A model generated the notes under the pieces. The model was given only the letters and a program-made list of their open reading frames with translations, was not told where the DNA came from and made no database searches. A stretch of 64,000 nt of DNA from an uncultured Turicimonas sp. (GTDB lineage Bacteria > Pseudomonadota > Gammaproteobacteria > Burkholderiales > Burkholderiaceae_F): NCBI GenBank assembly GCA_947854175.1, contig CANTYJ010000001.1, positions 1 to 64,000 of the forward strand, read 5' to 3'. Positions 46,868-57,661 of the stretch are shown one piece after another; position 1 is the first letter of the stretch, and each line of letters begins with the position of its first letter. The position numbers and the translations under genes were made by a program.

Positions 46868-46894
46868 AGGAGCTGAAAGGCTCCTTTTTTTTAT
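46868..46894 (+). terminator. Intrinsic terminator of rpsT
   Basis: AGGAGC-tgaaa-GGCTCCTTTTTTT. Confidence 0.75.
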
Positions 46895-47015
46895 ATCAGA
46901 ATTCAAAATAAAACTTCTTCAAAAGAATTTATACCTTCAATCTTGCCTATAATTGAAAAATTAAGCTCCTTTTGGAGTTCTTTTAACGTATCTTTCAATA
47001 AGGATAGATTTGCCA

Positions 47016-48194
47016 ATGTCGAATCTCATGAACAATTACGGACGTCTCCCTGTCGAATTTGACCACGGTCAGGGCGTCTGGCTTTGGGATAAAGAGGGAA
47101 ATAAGTATTTAGATGCCCTCGCAGGTATTGCAGTTAATTCTGTCGGGCATGCTCATCCCCGTCTTGTTAAAGCCATTAGCGATCAGGCTGCCAAGCTGAT
47201 TCATTGTTCCAATTATTTTCAAATTGGTTTACAGGAGCAAGTAGCTGAAAAACTTCTACAGCACTCCGGAATGAAGGCTGTTTTCTTCTGCAATTCCGGT
47301 CTTGAAGCCAATGAGTGTGCATTTAAGATTGCCCGTAAATACGGTCATGATAAAGGTATCGAAGTTCCCAACATCATCGTTCTGAGTAGGGCATTCCACG
47401 GCCGCTCCATCGCAACTTTATCTGCCACCGGCAATCCTAGCGTCCGTGAAGGTTTTGCACCTTACACAAGAGGATTTATCCATGTCGACGCAAATGACAT
47501 CGACGCTATCCGTGAATTGGCCAAAACTAACAAAGATATTGTTGCTTTGATGTTCGAACCGATTCAGGGTGAAGGCGGCGTTCTCCCAATCGATCTTCAC
47601 ACGATGAAAGAATTCCGACAGATCTGTGATGAAAACGACTGGCTGTTGATGGTTGACGAAATCCAATGCGGACTTGGCAGAACCGGTAAATGGTTTGCAC
47701 ACCAATGGGCAGAAATTAAACCTGATGTGATGACACTTGCAAAAGGTTTGGCCGGAGGCGTTCCTGTCGGCGCCGTCGTTGTTGATGAGAAAGCTAATAT
47801 CTTCAAACCCGGAAATCATGGCTCAACCTTTGGCGGCAACCCATTAGCCATGCGTGCAGCCCTTGAAACATTAAACATTATTGAAGATGAAAATCTAGTC
47901 GAAAATGCATTTAATGTTGGAAAGAAACTTAAAAAAGATTTGTCAAAGTCACTTAATGGCTTTTCCGGCGTTTTAGAAATCCGTGGTAAAGGTCTGATGC
48001 TCGGAATTGTGCTTGATCGCGATGCACACGACATTCTTGAACCGGCATTAAAAGCCGGCCTGACTTTTAGTGTAACAGCAGGAAATGTTATCCGCTTGGT
48101 ACCTTCGCTTATCCTTACAGAAGCAGAAGCGGAAGAAATTGTGAAGCGGATTACACCGGTTATAAGAGCATTTTTAGCTCAACCAAAAATCTAA
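47016..48194 (+). CDS. argD: Acetylornithine aminotransferase
   Basis: FCNSGLEANECAFKIARKYG...MVDEIQCGLGRTGKWFAHQW...GSTFGGNPLAMRAALE. Confidence 0.93.
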   Translation: MSNLMNNYGRLPVEFDHGQGVWLWDKEGNKYLDALAGIAVNSVGHAHPRLVKAISDQAAKLIHCSNYFQIGLQEQVAEKLLQHSGMKAVFFCNSGLEANECAFKIARKYGHDKGIEVPNIIVLSRAFHGRSIATLSATGNPSVREGFAPYTRGFIHVDANDIDAIRELAKTNKDIVALMFEPIQGEGGVLPIDLHTMKEFRQICDENDWLLMVDEIQCGLGRTGKWFAHQWAEIKPDVMTLAKGLAGGVPVGAVVVDEKANIFKPGNHGSTFGGNPLAMRAALETLNIIEDENLVENAFNVGKKLKKDLSKSLNGFSGVLEIRGKGLMLGIVLDRDAHDILEPALKAGLTFSVTAGNVIRLVPSLILTEAEAEEIVKRITPVIRAFLAQPKI

Positions 48195-48207
48195 TTTTCG
48201 TCTTTGA

Positions 48208-48238
48208 CCGGCCTCTTTGAGGCCGGTTTGTTTTTTTA
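48208..48238 (+). terminator. Intrinsic terminator
   Basis: ACCGGCCTC-ttt-GAGGCCGGT-TTGTTTTTTT. Confidence 0.8.
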
Positions 48239-48350
48239 TCGTTATTACTGCTTCTCCTCTGTTTTTTTATCTCTCATTTGTTAACCGCTTATTTAATGAG
48301 AGAAAAACGTATTGATGGGTAAAATATTTTCAAGTTTACAAGTACTGTAA

Positions 48351-49685
48351 ATGCCATTCGCGAGAGATCGAAATAGACCCAATTTTTCACATTCAATATT
48401 AAAAATTGAAAGGTATGGGTATTTTGGAAATGTCTTCAAAATTCTTTTTCTGAATCGTTCTTTCTTCTCCGTGACAAGGAATTTCCAAAAAGAAGAGTTT
48501 TATCTTTTTGGAAAGAAATTTTTCAGCCGAAATCTTTCTTCCTGTTTCTCTCAATACTCATTACTTAACATTTTGTTCTCTCGGCTTAACGAAGAACTCA
48601 TCGAACAATCTTCAAAAATTCAAACACTGACAAATAACAATTCTCTATCTTCTACAAACAGAAAGCGAATTCTTTTATTGACAGATCATTTGGCTCAAGT
48701 TGGAGGAGCCGAAACAAGAATATGTAAGACAGCAGAACTTTTGGAACAATTAAAGTTAGTTCCAATAATCTTGGCTCAGCATAATAGCTTCGCTCAGTCT
48801 CATAAATATACAAGTCTCACTTTAGATCTTAGAGATCCTCATTTGCCTTCTATACTCAGTCGCTGGATAGAAAAAGGAAAAATTCACGGAATTGAAATTC
48901 ACGTAAAAAATCCTAGAGTCATTTATGATCTTCCGCTGTTTGCCTGGAGTAAGAAAATTACTATCGGCGCTGTCTTCCACAATGTTTTTCCAATCACAGA
49001 TAGATTACGACAGCAGCTTACTCACTGCCATTATCTTCTGTCCTCCCAGATTAAGATTGTTCCGAATGTCGTCGTGGTAAGGAATTGGACCGATAACTTT
49101 CCGATAGTATGGAAGTACCGTCAACAAAAAACAGCCTTGTTAATTTCACGTTTATCCAAAGACAAGAGTCTTCATTTTTCAAGATTTGTTGATTTCTGCA
49201 GGACAAACAACTTTAAAATTCGCATCGCTTCAGAACACCCGGAAAAACCATGGCAAACTGGTTTCATTCGTTCATTAAATCTAAGCCCGGAAGAATTTAT
49301 TGGACCAATTTCTACATTATCTTACTTAGAAAATCATTCTGATGAATTCCTTTTTGTAGCAGGAGTCGGTCAAATACCGCTGGAAGCATCTTCATTAGGA
49401 TTTCCAGTGGCAGTAATGTCTTCTAAAAAAAAGGCAGAGTTTCCCGAGCCTTTAATTTTTTTAGATAATCAGAATGTCGAATTTCTGAATCAATGGAATT
49501 TTGTTATTAATGAATGTCCATCTCAGGAATTAGAAGCTAACTCGAAAGAATTTTTGGACAGCGTCAATAACGACAAAATTTCAGCTAAGTTTTTTGTTAA
49601 AGAAAAAATTCAAAAAATTCGTGAACCGGGAGAATTGATAAAAATCTACAAAAATTATTTTGTTGATTCGACTACAACTTGTTGA
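48351..49685 (+). CDS. GT-B fold glycosyltransferase-like protein
   Basis: RILLLTDHLAQVGGAETRICKTAELL; ALLISRLSKDKSLHFSRF; FVAGVGQIPLEASSLGFPVAVM. Confidence 0.7.
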   Translation: MPFARDRNRPNFSHSILKIERYGYFGNVFKILFLNRSFFSVTRNFQKEEFYLFGKKFFSRNLSSCFSQYSLLNILFSRLNEELIEQSSKIQTLTNNNSLSSTNRKRILLLTDHLAQVGGAETRICKTAELLEQLKLVPIILAQHNSFAQSHKYTSLTLDLRDPHLPSILSRWIEKGKIHGIEIHVKNPRVIYDLPLFAWSKKITIGAVFHNVFPITDRLRQQLTHCHYLLSSQIKIVPNVVVVRNWTDNFPIVWKYRQQKTALLISRLSKDKSLHFSRFVDFCRTNNFKIRIASEHPEKPWQTGFIRSLNLSPEEFIGPISTLSYLENHSDEFLFVAGVGQIPLEASSLGFPVAVMSSKKKAEFPEPLIFLDNQNVEFLNQWNFVINECPSQELEANSKEFLDSVNNDKISAKFFVKEKIQKIREPGELIKIYKNYFVDSTTTC

Positions 49686-49825
49686 TTTTTTTATAACAAA
49701 ATCAATTCGTTCAAAAAATAAAGACGCTGTTAAGGCACAAAGCGGCCTGAAATCTAAAAGAAAAACAGAGCAAGTTCTCTCTTACAAAACTCACTCTGTT
49801 CTTGTTTTACGACTTACCGTCTAAT

Positions 49826-50875
49826 TTAGACGATTACCACTTCAGATTCCAGCTTTACTCCGAAATAATTTTTCACTCTTAAACGGATGTCTTGAGCCAT
49901 CGCAACTATGTCTTCGCCATAGGCTTGTCCATAATTGACAATGATAAGCGGCTGTTTCTCATAGACTCCAACATCCCCCATGCGGATACCTTTAAGACCG
50001 GCACTGTCAATTAACCAGGCAGCTGATACTTTGTATCTTCCTCCGGCCATCGGATATGCAACCACCGAAGGTGCTCTTTCCTGCAATGTAAAGAAGTCTT
50101 CTTTGCTTAAAATCGGATTTTTGAAAAAGCTTCCGGCATTTCCAAGTTTTCTTGGTTCCGGTAATTTTCTCTTCCGGATAGCAACAACAGCTGAATAAAT
50201 GTCTGTCGGGTACAAAGCCGGGGCATGGCAATTCTGTAGTTCTTCCCTTAATTCTTTATAGTTGATCACCGGTTCCCATTTTTTGGGGAGCTTAAAGACG
50301 ACTCCTGTGATATATGCGTCTTTCATCTCCGGCTTCTTAAAAATAGAAGTCCTATAGCCAAAGTCGCATTCTTCATTACTCAGAGCCTTCTTCTGTCGGG
50401 TTTTAAGATCAAAATACTCAACGCTATGTATACGCTCTGCAACTTCCAAACCGTAAGCGCCTATATTTTGAATAGGAGCTCCGCCGACAGTGCCGGGAAT
50501 CAAAGCCAGATTTTCAAGTCCGGGCTTATTAGCATCCAACGTTCTGAGAATAAAGCTATGCCAGTCTTCACCGGACGCCGCACGGACATAATAGAAATCG
50601 TCATCCTCGCCGACAGGTTCAATCCCGTAAAGACAGTTATGGATGACTAACCCGTCATAGTCTTCACTGAACAAAACATCCGAGCCCCCTCCAATGATCA
50701 GAAACTTTTGCTCTGGGTACTGTGCAAGATAATCTGCAAGTTGTAAAAGCTCCATTTCGGCCTTAATCGTGGTGAACTCTTTTGCCTTAGCAGTTACTTT
50801 GAATGTATTTAATTTCGTTAAATCAACATTCTGTTCTATAGCTGGACTCATACATAGCTCCGGATTTTCATTCAC
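49826..50875 (-). CDS. murB: UDP-N-acetylenolpyruvoylglucosamine reductase
   Basis: LIIGGGSDVLFSEDYDGLVIHN...LALIPGTVGGAPIQNIGAYGLEVAERIHSVEYFD...NAGSFFKNP. Confidence 0.95.
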   Translation of the reverse strand: MNENPELCMSPAIEQNVDLTKLNTFKVTAKAKEFTTIKAEMELLQLADYLAQYPEQKFLIIGGGSDVLFSEDYDGLVIHNCLYGIEPVGEDDDFYYVRAASGEDWHSFILRTLDANKPGLENLALIPGTVGGAPIQNIGAYGLEVAERIHSVEYFDLKTRQKKALSNEECDFGYRTSIFKKPEMKDAYITGVVFKLPKKWEPVINYKELREELQNCHAPALYPTDIYSAVVAIRKRKLPEPRKLGNAGSFFKNPILSKEDFFTLQERAPSVVAYPMAGGRYKVSAAWLIDSAGLKGIRMGDVGVYEKQPLIIVNYGQAYGEDIVAMAQDIRLRVKNYFGVKLESEVVIV

Positions 50876-52733
50876 TTAATCGTGCTTTGATTTTTTCTTT
50901 AATACTTTCATTGTCTAACCCGCATTCTCTAAATAAGGACGCGTTGTCACCCTGTTCGATAAATTCATCTGGAATACCAATCTGCAAAACAGGTCGGCAA
51001 ATTCCTAACTTCGACATCGCTTCAAGGCAAGCGGAACCTGCTCCTCCCTGAATCACATTTTCCTCAGCTGTGACTAGCAAGTCATGCGTTTTAGCGGCTT
51101 GAGCAATAGCTTCTTCGTCGATTGGTTTAACAAATCTCATATCGATTAATGTTGCATCTAATTCTTCTGCTAGTGGCAATAATTGATAAACCATCGACCC
51201 AAATGCAAGAAAAGCAATTCTTTTTCCTGTCTCGGCAGTTGAACTTCTCAAAGTTCTCGATTTGCCGATAGGAAGTTCTTTCATTTCCTTCTCAACAGTA
51301 ATTCCCGGCCCCTTCCCTCTCGGATATCTCACAACAGCCGGTCTATTGAGCTTATAGCCTGTGTAAAACATTTGTCTTGCTTCATTTTCATCGCTCGGAG
51401 CCATAATCGTCAGATTCGGAATACAGCGCAGGAACGACAAATCAAATGCCCCGTGATGAGTGGCCCCGTCTGCTCCGACGATTCCACCTCTATCCAACGG
51501 GAAGAGCACAGGTAGATTCTGCAGTGCTACATCGTGAACGATCTGATCAAAAGCCCGCTGAGAAAAGGTTGAATAAATTGCACACACCGGTTTCATGTCA
51601 TCAACAGCCAGTCCTGCAGCAAATGTTGCTGCATGCTGTTCTGCAATTGCGACATCAAAGAAGCGTTTCGGATATTTTGTTGCAAAATCAGTAAGCCCTG
51701 AACCTGATTCCATCGCGGGTGTAATACCGATAACTTTTTCATCTATTTCTGCAATGTCACAAAGCCAATCACTAAAGACTTCCGTATACGTTTTTGCATG
51801 TGCTGTCTTTTGAATCCCTACTTTTACATCAAAAGGGGAAATGCCGTGATATTGAGTGGGATTGTGCTCTGCAGGTTCGTACCCATGACCTTTTTCTGTT
51901 ACGACATGAAGTACCAGTGGACCCGGTAACTCTTTCATGTTCTTCAAAAGAGGAATTAAAGCCTCCAAATCATGACCGTCAATGGGACCGTGATAGTTCA
52001 AGCCGAATTCTTCAAATAAAGTCGAATCCGGTGAGACCATGCCTTTACTATATTCTTCAGCTTTACGGGTCAAATCGTATAACTTAGGAATTGGCCGAAC
52101 AAGAGCTTTACCAATTTCTCTAGCCTGAGCATAAAAATGTCCGCTCATTAAATGCGAAAAATGCTTACTTAAGGCGCCGACAGGAGGAGAAATGGAACAA
52201 TCATTATCGTTGAGGATAACCAAAAGTCTTACATCTTTCATGTCGCCGGCACAGTTCATCGCTTCGAAAACCATACCGGCAGTCATTGCACCGTCGCCGA
52301 TAACGGCAATGTGATGACGATCTGTAAGACCTTTTTCTTTGGCTGAAACTGCCATTCCTAATGCAGCAGATATCGATGTTGATGAATGACCGGTTCCAAA
52401 TGCGTCGTAAGGACTTTCTGTGACTTTAGGAAATCCTGAGAGTCCTTTGTACTGACGCAGAGTACTCATCTGCTCACGACGCCCCGTCAGAATCTTGTGG
52501 GCATAGGCCTGATGACCCACATCCCAGATTAATTTGTCATCCGGAGTATCGAATACGTAATGGATCGCTATAGCCAGCTCGACACATCCCAGCGAAGACG
52601 ATAAATGACCTCCCGTTTTCGATACGGAGTCGATGATGAAACTCCTCAACTCTTTTGCCAGAACCTTCAGTTCAGGCATACTGAGCTGCTTCAAATCGGC
52701 CGGAGAATTTACTTTACTTAAAAGATCGTACAT
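50868..52733 (-). CDS. dxs: 1-deoxy-D-xylulose-5-phosphate synthase
   Basis: SKTGGHLSSSLGCVELAIAIHYVFDTPDDKLIWDVGHQAYAHKILTGRR...AIVGDGAMTAGMVFEAMN. Confidence 0.97.
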   Translation of the reverse strand: MYDLLSKVNSPADLKQLSMPELKVLAKELRSFIIDSVSKTGGHLSSSLGCVELAIAIHYVFDTPDDKLIWDVGHQAYAHKILTGRREQMSTLRQYKGLSGFPKVTESPYDAFGTGHSSTSISAALGMAVSAKEKGLTDRHHIAVIGDGAMTAGMVFEAMNCAGDMKDVRLLVILNDNDCSISPPVGALSKHFSHLMSGHFYAQAREIGKALVRPIPKLYDLTRKAEEYSKGMVSPDSTLFEEFGLNYHGPIDGHDLEALIPLLKNMKELPGPLVLHVVTEKGHGYEPAEHNPTQYHGISPFDVKVGIQKTAHAKTYTEVFSDWLCDIAEIDEKVIGITPAMESGSGLTDFATKYPKRFFDVAIAEQHAATFAAGLAVDDMKPVCAIYSTFSQRAFDQIVHDVALQNLPVLFPLDRGGIVGADGATHHGAFDLSFLRCIPNLTIMAPSDENEARQMFYTGYKLNRPAVVRYPRGKGPGITVEKEMKELPIGKSRTLRSSTAETGKRIAFLAFGSMVYQLLPLAEELDATLIDMRFVKPIDEEAIAQAAKTHDLLVTAEENVIQGGAGSACLEAMSKLGICRPVLQIGIPDEFIEQGDNASLFRECGLDNESIKEKIKARLSE

Positions 52734-52735
52734 AT

Positions 52736-53644
52736 TTAGTGATCCCGGGAAAAAATAAAGTCAGCTATTTCTCTAAGCCGTTGTGTCTTGTTTTCTCCCA
52801 CAATAGCCTCAGCTTTTTCCAAAGCGCCTAAAGCTTTGTCATATTGTTCCCGGGCAAGCTCTCTGGACTTTTCCAGTCCGAGAATAGAAACATAAGTCGG
52901 TTTATCTTCCAGAGCGTCTTTTCCGGCAGTCTTCCCTAATGTTTTTGCATCTGATGTCACATCCAGAATATCGTCAATGATCTGGAATAGCAGTCCGATG
53001 CTATGGCCGTATTCAGAAAGAGCGTCTGTCAAATCCTCATTGACCGACTCTTTTTTTCCGCACCATAAACCCGCCATCACAGAAGAATGCAATAGCATTC
53101 CGGTCTTCAGGGAATGCATATGAACAAGTTCCGACAGAGTCATTTTTTTGCCGACCATACAAAGATCGATCGCCTGTCCTCCGCACATCCCTCTACTTGA
53201 CGAGGCTTCAGCAAGTAATGAAATCAGAACCAGTTTCTGGTGGGGATTCAAAGTCGTCTCAGAAATATAGGAAAATGCTTCGGGCTGGAGTGCATCACCG
53301 GCCAGCATAGCCATTGCTTCTCCAAATTTTGCATGTGTCGTTAACTTACCGTGTCTTAGCCGGTCATTATCCATGCATGGCATGTCATCATGAATCAAAG
53401 AGTAGGAATGGATACATTCTATTGCCAGAGCAACACGGTCCACGTTTTTAATGTCAGCATCAAGGAGTTCACTGACGGCGTATACAATCAGAGGACGAAC
53501 TCGTTTACCTCCTCCGATCACGGAGTAACGCATTGCTTCATGAAGAATCTTCGGCTCGATTTGGACTGAAGGAAGTAACGTCTCAGCAGCTTTTTCTACT
53601 CTATCCTGTCTGCCTTTAACCCATTGTGAAAAACTTTCATTCAT
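52736..53644 (-). CDS. ispA: Polyprenyl (farnesyl diphosphate) synthase
   Basis: GGKRVRPLIVYAV...SYSLIHDDMPCMDND...QIIDDILDVTSD. Confidence 0.95.
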   Translation of the reverse strand: MNESFSQWVKGRQDRVEKAAETLLPSVQIEPKILHEAMRYSVIGGGKRVRPLIVYAVSELLDADIKNVDRVALAIECIHSYSLIHDDMPCMDNDRLRHGKLTTHAKFGEAMAMLAGDALQPEAFSYISETTLNPHQKLVLISLLAEASSSRGMCGGQAIDLCMVGKKMTLSELVHMHSLKTGMLLHSSVMAGLWCGKKESVNEDLTDALSEYGHSIGLLFQIIDDILDVTSDAKTLGKTAGKDALEDKPTYVSILGLEKSRELAREQYDKALGALEKAEAIVGENKTQRLREIADFIFSRDH

Positions 53645-53657
53645 TTTTATATTTCAT

Positions 53658-53918
53658 TTAAAAGGGAATATCCTCCCGAAGATCCTGCTTAGTAATGTCA
53701 GTTAATTGAGCATCAAGTTTTTGGATCTTTTTCTGGGCTGTATCGAGCAGTTTTTGGCAATGTGCTCCAAGCTCTACTCCCCGCTGATATGTTTGAACCG
53801 ATTCATCAAGAGTCAACCCTCCCTGACTCATCTTGTTGGAGAGAGCTTCCAGTTCAGTCAATGCTTCTTCATAGCTCATCTCTTCAATAGGTTTGTCTTT
53901 AATTTTGTTTGGTTCCAT
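53658..53918 (-). CDS. xseB: Exodeoxyribonuclease VII small subunit
   Basis: MSYEEALTELEALSNKMSQGGLTLDESVQTYQRGVELGAHCQKLLDTAQKKI. Confidence 0.93.
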   Translation of the reverse strand: MEPNKIKDKPIEEMSYEEALTELEALSNKMSQGGLTLDESVQTYQRGVELGAHCQKLLDTAQKKIQKLDAQLTDITKQDLREDIPF

Positions 53919-54111
53919 TTGTCTTTACAGAGTCTCGAAAAATTACTGCTTTAACTTTTTAATCGAATATATCCTCACAGTACTCGATTCTAACAAACAC
54001 CAATATATTTTCCAGTAAGATTTGGCAAGGCAGGAGCTCAATATCTCGATTTACTATTTCTTTTTTCATGCTCAGAAAGATACAATAGCTCCAATTCTTT
54101 CGGAGGCTTAA

Positions 54112-54978
54112 ATGATATTTACAACACTCATCGACGTTTCTGAACTCCATACTCTTCTTTTGAATCAGAAAGTCTCAGGTAACAAGAATAATCTCGTAAT
54201 TCTTGACTGCCGTTGTTCAATTCAGGATCCTGAAGTGGGAATCAAGTTATATAAAGAAGCTCATATCCCCGGAGCCGTTCTATGTGACTTTGACCGGCTG
54301 GTTACAGGGACAGTTTCTCATGGAACGGGAAGACATCCCATGCCTGACCGTGAACAATTCAAAGAAAATATGCAACGTTTGGGCGTCGGCTCCAACAAAC
54401 AAGTTGTTCTTTACGACCAAGGAGGCCTGGGTTTCGCAACACGTTTATGGTTCGAACTCAGGTGGCTTGGCCTAGAAAAAGTCGCAGTCTTAAACGGTGG
54501 TTTCAAAGCCTGGACCAATGCTAAATACCCGGTATCTTCCGAACCGGTTGAGCCCTCCCCGGCCGTAATTGAAACGGCTTCCTCGCTTGAAACCCCGATC
54601 CCCATGTCGGTTGTTCAGAATAATCTTAAGAAACACTCTTATCTTGTCGTCGATGCCAGGCCAGAATCCCGTTTCCATGGCATTGGAGAAAACGTCGACC
54701 ATAAAGCCGGTCACATTCCGGGGTCAGTTTCCCGACCCGGTTCGGAAAACTTTAATCCGGACGGAACGTTCAAATCCCCTGTCGAACTTAGAAAAGAATT
54801 TCTAATACTTCTGAACGGTAGAAATCCGTCACAGATCATCAATTCCTGTGGTTCAGGAGTAAACGCATCCGTTAATCTCTTTGCAATGGATTACGCCGGG
54901 TTGGTTGGCTCTCATTTATATGTTGACTCCTGGAGTCAATGGATTGATGATGACAGCAATCCCGTTGAAGTTAACTAA
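54112..54978 (+). CDS. Two-domain rhodanese-type sulfurtransferase
   Basis: Two rhodanese domains; active-site loop SCGSGVNASVNL. Confidence 0.92.
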   Translation: MIFTTLIDVSELHTLLLNQKVSGNKNNLVILDCRCSIQDPEVGIKLYKEAHIPGAVLCDFDRLVTGTVSHGTGRHPMPDREQFKENMQRLGVGSNKQVVLYDQGGLGFATRLWFELRWLGLEKVAVLNGGFKAWTNAKYPVSSEPVEPSPAVIETASSLETPIPMSVVQNNLKKHSYLVVDARPESRFHGIGENVDHKAGHIPGSVSRPGSENFNPDGTFKSPVELRKEFLILLNGRNPSQIINSCGSGVNASVNLFAMDYAGLVGSHLYVDSWSQWIDDDSNPVEVN

Positions 54979-54993
54979 AGGCAAGCTTGAAAT

Positions 54994-55022
54994 GCCGGAG
55001 TTTGTTCTCCGGCTTCCTTTTG
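54994..55022. terminator. Intrinsic terminator
   Basis: GCCGGAG-tttgtt-CTCCGGC then T-rich. Confidence 0.65.
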
Positions 55023-55042
55023 TTTATTTGTTTACTCACTTG

Positions 55043-55804
55043 CTAATGAATGTGAAGAGATTCTGTAGCCATAACGGCGATAACAACACCTAAAACGATA
55101 AAGAACATCTGACTCCAAAACTTTTCTTTTCCATTTCTTACCATCTCAGGCATTAGATCCGATAACGCAATATAAATAAAGCTGGCCGCTGCTACAGCAA
55201 ATGCGTATGGGATAAGCCACGATACCTTATCCAATAGAAAATATCCGATTACACCGCCGATTACGGCTGTAAAACCGGAAAGCAGATTACATAAAAGGGC
55301 TTTTCCTCTCGAGAATCCGGAATGCAAAAGTACCATGAAGTCCCCTACTTCCTGAGGAATCTCATGAGCCATGATGGCCAGAGCCGTCACCCAGCCAAGG
55401 CTCGGACTAATCATGAAAGAGCTTGCAATTAAAACTCCGTCTGTAAAGTTGTGAAACGCATCTCCCAATAATATAGCCTGTCCTCCTCGGCCTTTTGCCT
55501 TCCTGCTTTCTTCAATGATTTCGGAAATGTTCTCTGCTTCATGGCCGGAAAAGAATTGTTCGACTCCAAAAAGAAACAACACGCTGATAAGAAGCGTCCA
55601 GCCAATGTAATGGGCCTCATCGTGATGCTCAAAAGCTTCAGGCAGAAGGTGTGTAAAAGCCACTGCCAGCAAAAGTCCTGCGGACAGACACAACATCTTG
55701 GTCATGTATCTGTCAAGAAATTTAAAACTGATTATTCCGGCTAGAAATATAGATAATGCCGAAGATACAATTGTCGCAAGTACTATCTGTAAAACCGTTT
55801 CCAT
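55043..55804 (-). CDS. ZIP family divalent metal transporter
   Basis: LLGDAFHNFTDGVLIASSF...IMAHEIPQEVGDFMVLLHSGFSRGKAL. Confidence 0.93.
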   Translation of the reverse strand: METVLQIVLATIVSSALSIFLAGIISFKFLDRYMTKMLCLSAGLLLAVAFTHLLPEAFEHHDEAHYIGWTLLISVLFLFGVEQFFSGHEAENISEIIEESRKAKGRGGQAILLGDAFHNFTDGVLIASSFMISPSLGWVTALAIMAHEIPQEVGDFMVLLHSGFSRGKALLCNLLSGFTAVIGGVIGYFLLDKVSWLIPYAFAVAAASFIYIALSDLMPEMVRNGKEKFWSQMFFIVLGVVIAVMATESLHIH

Positions 55805-55885
55805 ACTTATTATTCTCCACGTAAGATGAGGATACTATGAAGGTCAATAAGTATGCTTTCAATGAGCCTAATTCAAGGAGTATCG

Positions 55886-56857
55886 CTAATCAATTTCAAA
55901 AGTCAACTTTTTGTTCCAGCTTCGTTTGAAGCCTTCTTTAACCGAAACCGGTGGAGTCCAGTCCAACAATAATTTATTCTTTGAAATATCCTCTACCTGA
56001 CTTTCAAAGAAAAATTCTCCCCAAGCCCGCCTTCCGATATAGCTGTTAAACAGAGCAAGTAACTTCTTTGGAAAAGGCCAAAGCAGGCACGGACGGTTTC
56101 CGGTTTTAGCCAATAGTTTGAATATTTCGTAAGTTGAAAGGTCGTTTCCGTCACTGACTAAAAAAATTTCATTGGCTGCTTTCTTATGTTCAGAAACACA
56201 CTTTAAAAAGCTAATGAGATTATCAATACAAACCAGAGACCTCTCGTTATCGTTCGTATTTCTTAAAGGCAATGGTAAACAAAAATTCACCATAATCTGT
56301 ACTGCTCTAAAAAAGTTATGGCAACCCGGACCATAAATCATCGGACTGCGAACAATCACCAACTCCATTCCTGTTTCTTCGCAGACTTTTTGTAACTCAC
56401 GTTCCGTGGTGAGTAATGTTTTTCCTGTCGGTAACTTTGGCCTTGGCAATGAGTCAGCATAAAACTTTTTACCGGGCGGCGTGATTTCCCCGTCAACACT
56501 GATTGAACTCAGAAAAACAAAACGCTTAACACCGTTGTAGGCTGCTGCACGGGCCAGATATATAGCTCCCATGACATAAAGTCTTTCGATAGACGATAGT
56601 TTATGGGAATATCCCAGTGAATCCTGAGCCAAGGCAGTCACATGAATGACAACATCGCAGTCTCTCAGTACTTCGCTCAAATCCGGCCTGTTCTCCAAAC
56701 GTTCGCATTCAAAACATTGCAGTCCGGCTTTATAGATGGCACTTCCGATAGGACAAGTTGTACGAACTTCGTATTCATGAGGATGATTAAGATAGTCGTT
56801 TATAAGAGCTTGTCCCGCATAAGTAGAGCCGCCTGTAATCAGTATTTTTTTGGCCAT
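55886..56857 (-). CDS. NAD-dependent epimerase/dehydratase family protein
   Basis: KILITGGSTYAGQALINDYL...FVFLSSISVDGEI. Confidence 0.85.
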   Translation of the reverse strand: MAKKILITGGSTYAGQALINDYLNHPHEYEVRTTCPIGSAIYKAGLQCFECERLENRPDLSEVLRDCDVVIHVTALAQDSLGYSHKLSSIERLYVMGAIYLARAAAYNGVKRFVFLSSISVDGEITPPGKKFYADSLPRPKLPTGKTLLTTERELQKVCEETGMELVIVRSPMIYGPGCHNFFRAVQIMVNFCLPLPLRNTNDNERSLVCIDNLISFLKCVSEHKKAANEIFLVSDGNDLSTYEIFKLLAKTGNRPCLLWPFPKKLLALFNSYIGRRAWGEFFFESQVEDISKNKLLLDWTPPVSVKEGFKRSWNKKLTFEID

Positions 56858-56969
56858 GTTGTTTGGTATTGAGTCGTATCTGCCTAAATAGGTATCAAAT
56901 AAGTATTCATCGTTTTATCTGATCTATGATAACCGATTGACGTGATTTTTTTGATAACGGAGCAATCTA

Positions 56970-57614
56970 ATGGACTTTTTAGAATTATCTAAAGCAAGAT
57001 TCACAGCTAAAAAATTTGACCCTGCAAAAAAAATATCAGATGGGGATATCGCAAAACTCAAAGAAATTCTTCGTCTGTCTCCTTCTTCTGTTAACAGTCA
57101 GCCCTGGGTTTTCCTCTTTGGCTCCAGCGACAGCGCAAAACAGAAAATCCGCCCTGCTATAGCCGATTTTAACTGGCCGAGAACAGATACGTGCTCCCAC
57201 TTTGTCATCATTGCAGTCAGAGACGGGTTGGATGAAAAATTCCAGAAAGAAGTTCTTCAAAAGGAAATTGAAGACGGAAGACTTCTTAGCGAAGAAATTG
57301 CCAAAGAACAGTACGAAAGCAGAAAGTATTTTATCGGTCTGAGAGAAGCCGCCGGCACTACTGTTACCTGGGAAGAAAAACAGGCTTACATCGCAATGAC
57401 AACCTTGTTATACGGATCTGCCAGCCTCGGAATTAACTCAACTCCGATCGAAGGATTCGATGAGAGAAGACTCGATAAGCTTCTGGGACTTGATAACTAT
57501 GGGTTGAGATCAGTGCTTGTAGTCACACTTGGTTATGATGCAGAAAACGACCACAATGCAACAAGACCTAAATCCAGATTACCTCTTGAAAAAGTCGTCT
57601 GGGACATGAAGTAG
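56970..57614 (+). CDS. Oxygen-insensitive NAD(P)H nitroreductase (NfsB-like)
   Basis: RFTAKKFDPAKKISDGDIAKLKEILRLSPSSVNSQPWVF; GINSTPIEGFDERRLDKLLGL. Confidence 0.9.
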   Translation: MDFLELSKARFTAKKFDPAKKISDGDIAKLKEILRLSPSSVNSQPWVFLFGSSDSAKQKIRPAIADFNWPRTDTCSHFVIIAVRDGLDEKFQKEVLQKEIEDGRLLSEEIAKEQYESRKYFIGLREAAGTTVTWEEKQAYIAMTTLLYGSASLGINSTPIEGFDERRLDKLLGLDNYGLRSVLVVTLGYDAENDHNATRPKSRLPLEKVVWDMK

Positions 57615-57630
57615 ATATTTCATGCAAAGA

Positions 57631-57660
57631 ACGGACCCTCTTCCTGGTGGTCCGTTTTTT
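57631..57660 (+). terminator. Intrinsic terminator
   Basis: ACGGACC-ctcttcctggt-GGTCCGT-TTTTTC. Confidence 0.75.
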
Positions 57661-57661
57661 C

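Noticed and set aside
47418-48034. Antisense ORFs within argD
   Set aside because: Shadow ORFs; argD frame is fully conserved
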